Assembly: GCA_029203185.1 (NCBI GenBank)
Contig: CP119310.1
Coordinates: 3,354,001-3,418,000 of the forward strand
From: Candidatus Chryseobacterium colombiense
GTDB lineage: Bacteria > Bacteroidota > Bacteroidia > Flavobacteriales > Weeksellaceae
Length of the DNA: 64,000 nt
Direction: 5' to 3'
In this document: positions 33,964 through 41,888 of the stretch, in pieces
Position numbering within the stretch: the stretch's first letter is position 1
How the letters are laid out: the number at the start of each line of letters is the position of its first letter
Position numbers and translations under genes: made by a program
Notes under the pieces: model-generated
What the model saw: only the letters and a program-made list of their open reading frames with translations
Database searches by the model: none
Told to the model about the DNA's origin: nothing

Positions 33964-34026
33964 ATGCCTATATCAAAAGTAGAAATTACTTCAGACTTCC
34001 TAAAAATGGTGATAAATAAAGGATAA
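33964..34026 (+). CDS. Possible 20-codon leader peptide upstream of rplC
   Basis: ATG CCT begins a 20-codon reading frame (MPISKVEITSDFLKMVINKG) ending with TAA 20 bases before the rplC start. A purine-rich AGGGG (33953-33957) sits six bases before its ATG, unusual in a phylum that seldom uses Shine-Dalgarno sequences. The bases TAGG (33952-33955) and CCTA (33967-33970) can pair around the start codon. It could be a regulatory leader, the start of an r-protein-binding RNA structure, or chance. Confidence 0.35.
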   Translation: MPISKVEITSDFLKMVINKG

Positions 34027-34046
34027 ATTTTATTATAACATAAACA

Positions 34047-34670
34047 ATGTCAGGTATTATTGGTAAAAAAATCGGTATGACATCTTTGTTTAACGAAGAA
34101 GGAAAAAACATTCCTTGTACAGTTATTCAAGCTGGTCCGTGCTCGATTTTACAGGTCAGAACCTTAGAAGTTGACGGCTATGCAGCTGTTCAATTAGGTT
34201 TCGATGACAAGAGTGAGAAGAACGTTGGTAAAGCGTTAGCTGGTCATTTCAAAAAGGCTGGTTCTGCTCCTAAAGCTAAATTAGTTGAATTCCACGATGG
34301 ATTCACAGATGCTAAAGTAGGAGAGGAAGTGAAAGTTGATCTATTCATCGAAGGTGAATATGTAGATGTAACTGGAACTTCTAAAGGTAAAGGTTTCCAA
34401 GGTGTTGTTAAAAGACACGGGTTTGGAGGTGTAATGCAGGCAACTCATGGTCAGCACAACAGACTTAGAGCTCCAGGTTCTATCGGTGCTGGTTCAGACC
34501 CTTCAAGAGTATTCAAAGGGATGAGAATGGCTGGAAGAATGGGAGGTAAGCAGGTAACTGTTCAAAACCTTCAAGTATTAAAAGTGGATCAAGAACAAAA
34601 TCTTTTAGTAGTAAAAGGTGCTGTTCCGGGAGCTAAAAATTCTTATGTAATTATCAGAAAATGGAACTAG
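34047..34670 (+). CDS. rplC: 50S ribosomal protein L3
   Basis: L3 is an early-assembly 50S protein near the peptidyl-transferase centre. The 207 residues include MSGIIGKKIGMTSLFNEEGK, the loop FQGVVKRHGFGGVMQATHGQ and GMRMAGRMGGKQVTVQNL. It heads the operon here because rpsJ has been separated, and it overlaps rplD by ten bases. Confidence 0.98.
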   Translation: MSGIIGKKIGMTSLFNEEGKNIPCTVIQAGPCSILQVRTLEVDGYAAVQLGFDDKSEKNVGKALAGHFKKAGSAPKAKLVEFHDGFTDAKVGEEVKVDLFIEGEYVDVTGTSKGKGFQGVVKRHGFGGVMQATHGQHNRLRAPGSIGAGSDPSRVFKGMRMAGRMGGKQVTVQNLQVLKVDQEQNLLVVKGAVPGAKNSYVIIRKWN

Positions 34671-35290
34671 TAGTATTAAATACATCAGGAAAAGAGACCG
34701 GAAGAAAAGTAACTCTAGACGAAACAGTATTCGGAATTGAGCCAAATCAGCACGCGGTTTACTTAGAAGTTAAACAGTACCTTGCTGCACAAAGACAAGG
34801 GACTCATAAAGCAAAAGAAAGAAGCGAAATCACTGCTTCTACTAAAAAACTTAAGAAGCAAAAAGGATCTGGTTCTGCTAGATATGGTGATATCAAATCT
34901 CCAACTTTCAGAGGTGGAGGTAGAGTGTTTGGACCAAAACCAAGAGACTACAGATTCAAATTGAACAAAGCTCTTAAGAGATTAGCAAAAAAATCTGTTC
35001 TTTCTCAGAAAATGAGAGATAACAGCATCAGAGTTTTAGAAGATGTGAGCTTAAACGCTCCTAAAACTAAAGATTTCATTACTTTATTAGATGCATTAAC
35101 ATTAAACGGTAAAAAATCTTTGTTTATTCTTCCTGAAGCTAACAAGAATGTGTATTTATCTTCAAGAAACTTACCTAAAACTAAAGTGATGAACTTCAAC
35201 GAAGTAAGCTCTTACGATTTAGTAAATGCAGGTGAGATTGTATTCTTCGAAGGTGCAGTTGAAAAATTCCAGGAAAATCTAAAGAAATAA
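34661..35290 (+). CDS. rplD: 50S ribosomal protein L4
   Basis: L4 lines the exit tunnel and in enterobacteria represses its own operon. The 209 residues have the extended tunnel loop KKLKKQKGSGSARYGDIKSPTFRGGGRVFGPKPRDY at about 65-100 and a C-terminal domain ending VEKFQENLKK. Its ATG lies inside the last codons of rplC, indicating translational coupling. No macrolide-type loop change is obvious. Confidence 0.98.
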   Translation: MELVVLNTSGKETGRKVTLDETVFGIEPNQHAVYLEVKQYLAAQRQGTHKAKERSEITASTKKLKKQKGSGSARYGDIKSPTFRGGGRVFGPKPRDYRFKLNKALKRLAKKSVLSQKMRDNSIRVLEDVSLNAPKTKDFITLLDALTLNGKKSLFILPEANKNVYLSSRNLPKTKVMNFNEVSSYDLVNAGEIVFFEGAVEKFQENLKK

Positions 35291-35293
35291 ATC

Positions 35294-35584
35294 ATGTCTA
35301 TTATCATTAAACCAGTTATCTCAGAAAAGGCTAATTACCTTACAGATTTAAGAGGTTCTTATTCTTTCTTGGTAGATACTAAGGCGAATAAAATCCAAAT
35401 TAAAAAAGCTGTAGAAGCGGCTTATGGTGTAAAAGTAGCAGACGTTAACACAATGATTTATGCTCCGAAGGTTTCTTCGAAATACACTAAAAAAGGTCTT
35501 CAAGTAGGAAAGACAAACAAATTGAAAAAAGCGGTAATCAAACTTGCTGAAGGTGAGGTTATCGATATTTTTGCTGTAAATTAA
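35294..35584 (+). CDS. rplW: 50S ribosomal protein L23
   Basis: L23 sits at the tunnel exit and docks trigger factor and SRP. The 96 residues begin MSIIIKPVISEKANYLTD and include TKANKIQIKKAVEAAYGVKVADVNT. It lies three bases after rplD. Confidence 0.97.
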   Translation: MSIIIKPVISEKANYLTDLRGSYSFLVDTKANKIQIKKAVEAAYGVKVADVNTMIYAPKVSSKYTKKGLQVGKTNKLKKAVIKLAEGEVIDIFAVN

Positions 35585-35606
35585 TTATTAATTATAAATA
35601 ATAGTA

Positions 35607-36428
35607 ATGTCTGTTAGAAAATTAAAACCTATCACCCCGGGACAGAGATTCAGAATTGTAAACAATTTTGAGGAAATTACTACTAACAAGCCAGAGAAAT
35701 CTCTGACAGTTGGTATTAAAAAGTCAGGTGGACGTAACCAAACAGGTAAAATGACCATGCGTTACACCGGAGGTGGACACAAAAAGAAATACAGAATTAT
35801 TGACTTCAAAAGAAACAAAGCTAACGTTGAAGCAACTGTAAAATCTGTAGAATACGATCCAAACAGAACTGCATTTATCGCTTTATTAGAATACGCAGAC
35901 GGAGAGAAGAGATATATCATCGCTCCAAATGGTATTAAAGTAGACCAAAAAGTAGTTTCAGGTGAAAGCGTAGAACCAAATGTAGGTAACGCAATGAAAT
36001 TGAAAAATATTCCATTGGGTACTGTAATTTCTTGTGTTGAAATGAAGCCTGGTCAAGGTGCTATTTTAGCAAGAAGTGCTGGTTCTTCAGCTCAACTTAC
36101 TTCAAGAGACGGAAAATATGCAATCATCAAATTGCCTTCAGGAGAATCTAGAATGATCCTTACTGAATGTATGGCAATGATTGGTTCAGTTTCTAACTCT
36201 GATCACCAATTAACTGTATCAGGTAAAGCTGGTAGAAGCAGATGGTTAGGTAGAAGACCAAGAACAAGAGCGGTAGTAATGAACCCTGTAGATCACCCAA
36301 TGGGTGGTGGTGAAGGACGTTCTTCTGGAGGTCACCCAAGATCTAGAAACGGTAAACCATCTAAAGGTTACAAAACTAGAAAGAAAAACAAAGTGTCTAA
36401 CCGTTACATCGTATCTAAAAGAAAATAA
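35607..36428 (+). CDS. rplB: 50S ribosomal protein L2
   Basis: L2 supports subunit association and peptidyl transfer. The 273 residues have GGGHKKKYRIIDFKR in the RNA-binding domain and the C-terminal NPVDHPMGGGEGRSSGGHP segment with the conserved His, then a basic tail. The order W-B-S is standard. Confidence 0.98.
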   Translation: MSVRKLKPITPGQRFRIVNNFEEITTNKPEKSLTVGIKKSGGRNQTGKMTMRYTGGGHKKKYRIIDFKRNKANVEATVKSVEYDPNRTAFIALLEYADGEKRYIIAPNGIKVDQKVVSGESVEPNVGNAMKLKNIPLGTVISCVEMKPGQGAILARSAGSSAQLTSRDGKYAIIKLPSGESRMILTECMAMIGSVSNSDHQLTVSGKAGRSRWLGRRPRTRAVVMNPVDHPMGGGEGRSSGGHPRSRNGKPSKGYKTRKKNKVSNRYIVSKRK

Positions 36429-36430
36429 TT

Positions 36431-36709
36431 ATGGCAAGATCACTTAAGAAAGGACCGTTCATTCATCATACTTTAGATAAGAAGGTTCAGGCAAATATAG
36501 AAGCTAATAAGAAAACAGTTATCAAAACTTGGTCTAGAGCATCGATGATTTCTCCAGACTTCGTAGGGCAGACTATTGCTGTACACAACGGGAAATCTTT
36601 TATCCCTGTTTACGTTACAGAAAACATGGTAGGTCACAAGCTAGGCGAATTTTCTCCAACAAGATCTTTCAGAGGTCATGGTGGTAACAAAAACAAAGGA
36701 AGCAGATAA
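36431..36709 (+). CDS. rpsS: 30S ribosomal protein S19
   Basis: S19 is a 30S head protein that contacts S13. The 92 residues start MARSLKKGPFIHHTLDKKV and contain TWSRASMISPDFVGQTIAVHNGK and HKLGEFSPTRSFRGH. Gaps of two bases on either side show tight operon packing. Confidence 0.98.
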   Translation: MARSLKKGPFIHHTLDKKVQANIEANKKTVIKTWSRASMISPDFVGQTIAVHNGKSFIPVYVTENMVGHKLGEFSPTRSFRGHGGNKNKGSR

Positions 36710-36711
36710 TC

Positions 36712-37110
36712 ATGGGATCAAGAAAAAGAGAAAGTGCATTAGCACGTAAATTAACAAATCAGGATGTAGTAAAAGCATTACATAATGATTGCCCGTCTTC
36801 TCCAAGAAAAATGAGATTAGTAGCTGATATCATTAGAGGAGTAGAAGTAGACAAAGCTTTATACATTTTAAAATATTCTAAAAAAGACGCTTCTAACAAA
36901 TTGGAGAAAGTTTTACTTTCTGCAATGGCAAACTGGCAAGCGAAAAACGAAGGTGCTGATATTGAAGAAGCAAACCTTATCGTTAAAGAAATTTTTGTAG
37001 ACAGTGCAAGACAATTGAAGAGACTAAGACCAGCTCCACAAGGAAGAGGGTATAGAATCAGAAAAAGATCAAACCACATTACACTAATCTTAGGTACAAA
37101 AGAAAATTAA
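36712..37110 (+). CDS. rplV: 50S ribosomal protein L22
   Basis: L22 reaches the exit tunnel with a beta-hairpin. At 132 residues it is slightly long at the N-terminus (MGSRKRESALARKLTNQDVV). The core has SPRKMRLVADIIRGVEVDKALYILKYSKK and the hairpin DSARQLKRLRPAPQGRGYRIRKRSNHITLIL. Confidence 0.97.
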   Translation: MGSRKRESALARKLTNQDVVKALHNDCPSSPRKMRLVADIIRGVEVDKALYILKYSKKDASNKLEKVLLSAMANWQAKNEGADIEEANLIVKEIFVDSARQLKRLRPAPQGRGYRIRKRSNHITLILGTKEN

Positions 37111-37117
37111 TCAAGGT

Positions 37118-37855
37118 ATGGGACAGAAGACAAATCCAATTGGTAATAGATTAGGTATCATCAGAGGATGGGATTCTAACTGGTTTGGTGGAAACGATTA
37201 TGGAGACAGAATCGCTGAAGACTACAAAATCAGAAGATACCTTGAGGCTAGATTATCTAAAGGTGGTATTTCAAAAATTTATATTGAAAGAACATTAAAA
37301 TTAGTTACAGTTACAATCACTACTGCTAGACCGGGACTTATCATCGGTAAAGGAGGTCAGGAAGTTGATAAATTAAAAGAAGAATTGAAGAAACTTACAG
37401 GTAAGGATATTCAAATCAATATTTTCGAAATCAAAAGACCTGAACTTGATGCTGTATTAGTTGCTGATAGTATTGCTAAGCAAATTGAAAACAGAATCTC
37501 TTACAGAAGAGCTGTTAAAATGGCTATGGCTGGTACAATGAGAATGGGTGCAGAAGGGATCAAAGTTCAAATCTCAGGAAGATTGAATGGAGCTGAAATG
37601 GCAAGATCAGAATCTTTCAAAGAAGGAAGAATTCCATTGTCAACTTTCAGAGCGGATATCGATTATCATATCGGTGAAGCATTAACTCAATACGGTAAGT
37701 TAGGAGTTAAAGTTTGGATCATGAAAGGAGAAGTTTACGGTAAAAGAGAACTTTCTCCACTAGTGGGACAACAGAAGAAAGGTCCATCAGGAGGAGGAAA
37801 CAGAGAGAGAGGAGACAGAGAGAACAGAAAACCAAGAAGAAACAATAATAATTAA
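37118..37855 (+). CDS. rpsC: 30S ribosomal protein S3
   Basis: S3 helps the ribosome unwind mRNA at the entry channel. The 245 residues have a KH domain (ITTARPGLIIGKGGQEVDKL, about 66-85) and the C-terminal S3 domain. It ends in a Gly/Arg/Asn-rich tail (GGGNRERGDRENRKPRRNNNN) longer than in E. coli. A 90-base gap containing a heptamer repeat separates it from rplP. Confidence 0.98.
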   Translation: MGQKTNPIGNRLGIIRGWDSNWFGGNDYGDRIAEDYKIRRYLEARLSKGGISKIYIERTLKLVTVTITTARPGLIIGKGGQEVDKLKEELKKLTGKDIQINIFEIKRPELDAVLVADSIAKQIENRISYRRAVKMAMAGTMRMGAEGIKVQISGRLNGAEMARSESFKEGRIPLSTFRADIDYHIGEALTQYGKLGVKVWIMKGEVYGKRELSPLVGQQKKGPSGGGNRERGDRENRKPRRNNNN

Positions 37856-37902
37856 AAATTTTAGATTGCAAATTTTGAATTTTAAATTGCCGTTACTTTT
37901 TT

Positions 37903-37937
37903 AAAATCTAAAATCTAAAATCTAAAATCTAAAATTT
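37903..37937 (+). repeat. Tandem heptamer repeat (AAAATCT) between rpsC and rplP
   Basis: Four perfect copies of AAAATCT (37903-37930) plus a degenerate fifth (AAAATTT). The left side of the gap has TTTTAGATT (37859-37867), its inverted complement, so a long AT-rich hairpin could form within the operon transcript. Confidence 0.85.
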
Positions 37938-37945
37938 AGAAAATT

Positions 37946-38371
37946 ATGTTACAACCAAAAAGAACCAAATTCCGTAGAGTTCATAAGATGAAGATGAAGG
38001 GGATTGCTCAGAGAGGTAATCAACTTGCTTATGGAACTTTCGGAATCAAAGCAACAGAAGGTGCTTGGATCACTGCAAGACAAATTGAAGCTGCGCGTAT
38101 CGCTGCAACAAGATATATGAAGAGAGAAGGTCAGCTATGGATCAAAATCTTCCCAGATAAGCCAATTACTAAAAAACCAGCGGAAGTACGTATGGGTAAA
38201 GGTAAAGGTGCTGTGGAATATTGGGTAGCTGTAGTAAAACCAGGTAAAATTATGTTCGAAATCGGAGGTGTTCCTTACGAAGTAGCGAAAGAAGCACTTA
38301 GACTTGCCGCACAGAAATTACCAGTAGTTACTAAATTCGTAGTTGCTAACGATTTTGTTAAACCTCTATAA
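37946..38371 (+). CDS. rplP: 50S ribosomal protein L16
   Basis: L16 contacts aminoacyl-tRNA near the peptidyl-transferase centre. The 141 residues include MLQPKRTKFRRVHKMKMKG, ITARQIEAARIAATRYMKREG, and FPDKPITKKPAEVRMGKGKGAVEYWVAVV. It resumes the S10 operon after the repeat-bearing gap. Confidence 0.98.
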   Translation: MLQPKRTKFRRVHKMKMKGIAQRGNQLAYGTFGIKATEGAWITARQIEAARIAATRYMKREGQLWIKIFPDKPITKKPAEVRMGKGKGAVEYWVAVVKPGKIMFEIGGVPYEVAKEALRLAAQKLPVVTKFVVANDFVKPL

Positions 38372-38383
38372 TCTTTGAATACA

Positions 38384-38569
38384 ATGAAAAAAGCTGATAT
38401 TAAAAATTTAAGCGCGGGTGATATTCAAACTCAATTGACTGAAGCAAAAGTTCAATATCAAAAATTGAAATTGGCTCACAAAATCAGCCCAATTGAAAAC
38501 CCGATTCAAATCAAAGATTTGAGAAAGACAATCGCAAGATTAAACACAGAGTTAACTAACAAACAATAA
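38384..38569 (+). CDS. rpmC: 50S ribosomal protein L29
   Basis: L29 is a small two-helix protein at the exit tunnel. The ATG at 38384 gives 61 residues (MKKADIKNLSAGDIQTQLTEAK ... PIQIKDLRKTIARLNTELTNKQ); the TTG at 38375 only adds three residues. It starts 12 bases after the rplP stop, in the usual order before rpsQ. Confidence 0.96.
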   Translation: MKKADIKNLSAGDIQTQLTEAKVQYQKLKLAHKISPIENPIQIKDLRKTIARLNTELTNKQ

Positions 38570-38581
38570 TTTCATTTTACA

Positions 38582-38836
38582 ATGGATAGAAATTTAAGAA
38601 AAGAAAGAATCGGAGTGGTTTCCAGCAATAAAATGGAAAAGACCATTGTTGTTAGTGAAACGATGAGAATCAAGCACCCGATGTACGGTAAATTCGTATT
38701 GAAAACGAAAAAATATACTGCACACGACGAGAACAACGAATGTAACGAGGGAGATACAGTTCTTATCCAAGAAACTAGACCTTTGAGCAAGAACAAGAGA
38801 TGGAGATTAGTAAGAATCATTGAAAAAGCTAAGTAA
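38582..38836 (+). CDS. rpsQ: 30S ribosomal protein S17
   Basis: S17 is an early-assembly OB-fold 30S protein. The 84 residues include RKERIGVVSSNKMEKTIVVSE, IKHPMYGKFVLKTKKYTAHDE and GDTVLIQETRPLSKNKRWRLV. Confidence 0.98.
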   Translation: MDRNLRKERIGVVSSNKMEKTIVVSETMRIKHPMYGKFVLKTKKYTAHDENNECNEGDTVLIQETRPLSKNKRWRLVRIIEKAK

Positions 38837-38838
38837 TA

Positions 38839-39207
38839 ATGTTACAAACAGAATCAAGATTAAAAGTTGCTGATAACACAGGTGCAAAAGAAGTACTAGT
38901 TATTAGAGTTCTGGGAGGAACCAGAAGAAGATATGCTTCAGTTGGTGATAAAATCGTTGTTACTATCAAAGATTCTACACCATCAGGAAACGCTAAAAAA
39001 GGTCAGGTATCTAAAGCTGTAGTAGTAAGAACTAAAAAAGCGGTTAGAAGAAAAGATGGTTCATACATCAAATTCGAAGACAATGCTTGTGTATTACTAA
39101 ACGCAGCGGGAGAAATGAGAGGAACTCGTGTTTTCGGACCGGTTGCTCGTGAGTTGAGAGACAAAGAATATATGAAAATCATTTCATTAGCTCCTGAAGT
39201 ACTTTAA
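38839..39207 (+). CDS. rplN: 50S ribosomal protein L14
   Basis: L14 is a subunit-interface protein. The 122 residues start MLQTESRLKVADNTGAKEVLVIRVLGG and contain the signature VVVRTKKAVRRKDGSYIKFEDNACVLLN. It starts two bases after rpsQ. Confidence 0.98.
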   Translation: MLQTESRLKVADNTGAKEVLVIRVLGGTRRRYASVGDKIVVTIKDSTPSGNAKKGQVSKAVVVRTKKAVRRKDGSYIKFEDNACVLLNAAGEMRGTRVFGPVARELRDKEYMKIISLAPEVL

Positions 39208-39226
39208 TATTTAAAATTGTAAAAAA

Positions 39227-39553
39227 ATGTCAAAGTTAAAAATAAAAAGAGGAGATAACGTAATCGTAACTACAGGTAAGAAAGGTCTTAAAGGTAGTAC
39301 TGGTGAAGTTATTGAAGTGATCAAAAAAGAAGGAAGAGACCCTAGAGTAGTTGTTGCAGGACTTAACATCATCAAAAAGCACGTTAAGCCTTCAGCTTCA
39401 AATCCTCAAGGAGGAATCGTTGAAAGAGAAGCTTCTATTCATATCTCAAACGTAGCTTTAGTTGGAAAAGACGGAAAAGCTATCAAAATCGGTTACAAAA
39501 TCGAAGGAGATAAGAAAGTAAGAATCAACAAAAAAACGGGTGAAACTTTATAA
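39227..39553 (+). CDS. rplX: 50S ribosomal protein L24
   Basis: L24 initiates 50S assembly through a KOW domain. The 108 residues include KIKRGDNVIVTTGKKGLKGSTGEVIEV and the C-terminal Lys-rich KIGYKIEGDKKVRINKKTG. Order N-X-E is standard. Confidence 0.97.
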   Translation: MSKLKIKRGDNVIVTTGKKGLKGSTGEVIEVIKKEGRDPRVVVAGLNIIKKHVKPSASNPQGGIVEREASIHISNVALVGKDGKAIKIGYKIEGDKKVRINKKTGETL

Positions 39554-39566
39554 TTTTAAATAACAC

Positions 39567-40118
39567 ATGGAATATATAGCAAGACCCAAAAAAGCATATA
39601 AAGAAACGATTGTTCCAGCAATGATGGAAGAATTCGGATACAAATCAGTAATGCAGGTACCAAGACTTGAGAAAATCATTTTATCTCAAGGTTTAGGAGA
39701 CGCTACTGCTGATAAAAAGATCATCGATTATGCTGTTGAAGAATTAACGAACATCACTGGTCAGAAGGCTGTAGGTACAATCTCTAAGAAAGACGAAGCT
39801 GCTTTCAAATTGAGAAAAGGTATGCCTGTAGGTGCTAAAGTTACTCTTAGAGCTAATAAAATGTATGAGTTCTTAGATAGATTAACTTCTTCTGCATTGC
39901 CACGTATTAGAGATTTCTCTGGTATTAAAGCTGACGGATTTGATGGTAGAGGTAACTATAACTTAGGTATCACTGAGCAAATCATCTTCCCTGAGATCGT
40001 AATCGACAAAGTGAAAAAAATCCAAGGGATGGACATCACTTTCGTTACTACTGCGAAAACAGATAAAGAAGCTAAAGCATTATTAACTCACTTCGGTTTA
40101 CCATTTAAAAAGAACTAA
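39567..40118 (+). CDS. rplE: 50S ribosomal protein L5
   Basis: L5 binds 5S rRNA and the P-site tRNA. The 183 residues include QVPRLEKIILSQGLGDATADKK, LRKGMPVGAKVTLRANKMYEFLDRL, and FSGIKADGFDGRGNYNLGITEQIIFPEI. Confidence 0.98.
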   Translation: MEYIARPKKAYKETIVPAMMEEFGYKSVMQVPRLEKIILSQGLGDATADKKIIDYAVEELTNITGQKAVGTISKKDEAAFKLRKGMPVGAKVTLRANKMYEFLDRLTSSALPRIRDFSGIKADGFDGRGNYNLGITEQIIFPEIVIDKVKKIQGMDITFVTTAKTDKEAKALLTHFGLPFKKN

Positions 40119-40121
40119 GAA

Positions 40122-40391
40122 ATGGCTAAAGAATCAATGAAAGCGCGTGAGCGCAAAAGAGAAGCACTAGTTGCTAAATACGCTGCTAAAAGACAAGCTC
40201 TTAAAGAAGCTGGTGATTACGAAGGACTTCAAAAATTGCCTAAAAATGCTTCTCCTGTAAGATTACACAACAGATGTAAACTAACAGGTAGACCAAGAGG
40301 ATACATGAGAACGTTCGGTATTTCCAGAGTAACTTTCAGAGAAATGGCAAACAACGGTCTTATCCCGGGAGTTAAAAAAGCTAGTTGGTAA
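40122..40391 (+). CDS. rpsN: 30S ribosomal protein S14, zinc-free type
   Basis: S14 is a 30S head protein. The 89 residues (MAKESMKARERKREALVAKYAAK ... RLHNRCKLTGRPRGYMRTFGISRVTFREMA) are the long form without the two CxxC pairs, so it needs no zinc. A 147-base gap with a terminator-like hairpin follows, before rpsH. Confidence 0.97.
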   Translation: MAKESMKARERKREALVAKYAAKRQALKEAGDYEGLQKLPKNASPVRLHNRCKLTGRPRGYMRTFGISRVTFREMANNGLIPGVKKASW

Positions 40392-40443
40392 TAATTACTA
40401 ATTAAAAATCGGGACAATTAAGTTGTCTAGATACTAAAGATAA

Positions 40444-40481
40444 AAAATATCAGACCGAAGTTTTCTGAAGTCTGATATTTT
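40444..40481 (+). other. Terminator-like hairpin between rpsN and rpsH
   Basis: AAAATATCAGAC (40444-40455) and GTCTGATATTTT (40470-40481) are perfect 12-base arms around a 14-base loop, followed by TATTCTTC. The weak U-tract suggests partial termination, RNA processing or protein binding rather than a full stop. Confidence 0.6.
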
Positions 40482-40538
40482 ATTCTTCAAGTCTTTACAA
40501 TACTGATTGTTCTTTAACCAATAATTTATAAAAGAAAA

Positions 40539-40937
40539 ATGGTAACAGATCCAATTTCAGATTTCCTAACAAGAGTAAGGAACGCACAAAGCGCAGGCCA
40601 CAAAGTGGTGGAAATTCCTGCATCGAAAATCAAAAAGGAGATTACTAAGATCTTATTTGATCAAGGGTATATCTTAAACTACAAGTTTGAAGATAGCGCT
40701 GTTCAAGGAACGATCAAAATCGCTTTGAAGTACGATAAGCAAACTAACAAACCAGCTATCAAGTCTATCCAAAGAGCTTCTAGACCAGGTTTGAGACAGT
40801 ACAAAGGTTCAGGAGAACTTCCAAGAGTACTAAACGGTTTGGGTATTTCTATCATCTCTACTTCTAAAGGAGTAATGACTGACAAGAAAGCTAGAGAAGA
40901 AAAAGTAGGCGGTGAAGTAATCTGCTATGTTTATTAA
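40539..40937 (+). CDS. rpsH: 30S ribosomal protein S8
   Basis: S8 binds 16S rRNA helix 21 and in E. coli represses the spc operon. The 132 residues include MVTDPISDFLTRVRNAQSAGHKVVEIPASKIK, RASRPGLRQYKG and the C-terminal TDKKAREEKVGGEVICYVY. The hairpin upstream could be an autoregulatory site, but it does not obviously imitate the rRNA helix. Confidence 0.98.
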   Translation: MVTDPISDFLTRVRNAQSAGHKVVEIPASKIKKEITKILFDQGYILNYKFEDSAVQGTIKIALKYDKQTNKPAIKSIQRASRPGLRQYKGSGELPRVLNGLGISIISTSKGVMTDKKAREEKVGGEVICYVY

Positions 40938-40954
40938 TTTTTAATCACAGGAAA

Positions 40955-41500
40955 ATGTCAAGAATTGGTAAAGCAATTATAACAATTCCAGCAGGAGTTA
41001 CAATCACTGAAAACAATGGTGTAGTAACTGTAAAAGGTCCTAAAGGAGAACTTTCTCAGGAACTTACAGCAGGAATTACTATAGAACAGAAAGATGGAGA
41101 ACTGAACGTAAACAGACCATCTGATGCTAAACAACACAAAGCGCTTCACGGTTTATACAGAGCGTTAATCAACAACATGATTGTTGGTGTAAATACAGGT
41201 TTCGAAAAGAAACTAGAATTAGTAGGGGTAGGATACAGAGCTTCACACGCAGGTCAAAAACTTGAGTTAGCTTTAGGATTCTCTCACGGTATCGTACTAG
41301 AACTTCCAAGCGAAGTGAAAGTAGATACATTGACTGAAAAAGGTAAAAACCCAATTATTACTTTAACGTCTCACGACAACCAACTTCTAGGGATGGTAGC
41401 TGCAAAGATCCGTTCTTTCAGAAAGCCTGAGCCATACAAAGGAAAAGGTGTAAGATTCGTAGGAGAAATTGTTAGACGTAAAGCTGGTAAATCTGCTTAA
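40955..41500 (+). CDS. rplF: 50S ribosomal protein L6
   Basis: L6 lies near the sarcin-ricin loop and the factor-binding site. The 181 residues start MSRIGKAIITIPAGVTITEN and end with RKPEPYKGKGVRFVGEIVRRKAGKSA, the family signature. Confidence 0.98.
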   Translation: MSRIGKAIITIPAGVTITENNGVVTVKGPKGELSQELTAGITIEQKDGELNVNRPSDAKQHKALHGLYRALINNMIVGVNTGFEKKLELVGVGYRASHAGQKLELALGFSHGIVLELPSEVKVDTLTEKGKNPIITLTSHDNQLLGMVAAKIRSFRKPEPYKGKGVRFVGEIVRRKAGKSA

Positions 41501-41515
41501 TAAATTATAAGTATT

Positions 41516-41869
41516 ATGGCATTAAGTAAATTAGAAAAAAGAATAAGAATCAAAAGAAGAGTAAGAGGAAAAATCTCTGGATCTTCTGAATTGCCAAGAT
41601 TATCTGTATACAAAAGTAATAAGGAAATTTACGCTCAGTTAATCGATGATAACAGTGGAAAAACTTTAGCTTCTGCTTCTTCAAGAGAAAAAGGAGTTGA
41701 TGCTACTGGAACAAAATCTGAAGTTTCTGCTGCTGTAGGTAAAGCTATCGCTGCTAAAGCTATTGCTGCAGGAATTGAAAATATTGTATTTGATAGAAAC
41801 GGATTCGTATATCACGGGAGAATTAAAGCTCTAGCTGATGGTGCGAGAGAAGGTGGACTTAAATTCTAA
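41516..41869 (+). CDS. rplR: 50S ribosomal protein L18
   Basis: L18 binds 5S rRNA. The 117 residues include KRIRIKRRVRGKISGSSELPRLSVYKSNKEIYAQL and the C-terminal VFDRNGFVYHGRIKALADGAREGGLKF. Confidence 0.98.
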   Translation: MALSKLEKRIRIKRRVRGKISGSSELPRLSVYKSNKEIYAQLIDDNSGKTLASASSREKGVDATGTKSEVSAAVGKAIAAKAIAAGIENIVFDRNGFVYHGRIKALADGAREGGLKF

Positions 41870-41888
41870 TCATTAAATTTCGGAAAAT

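Noticed and set aside
37903..37937. Heptamer array considered as a CRISPR or as an origin
   Set aside because: Units are seven bases with no spacers, no cas genes, and no DnaA box cluster or dnaA/dnaN nearby.
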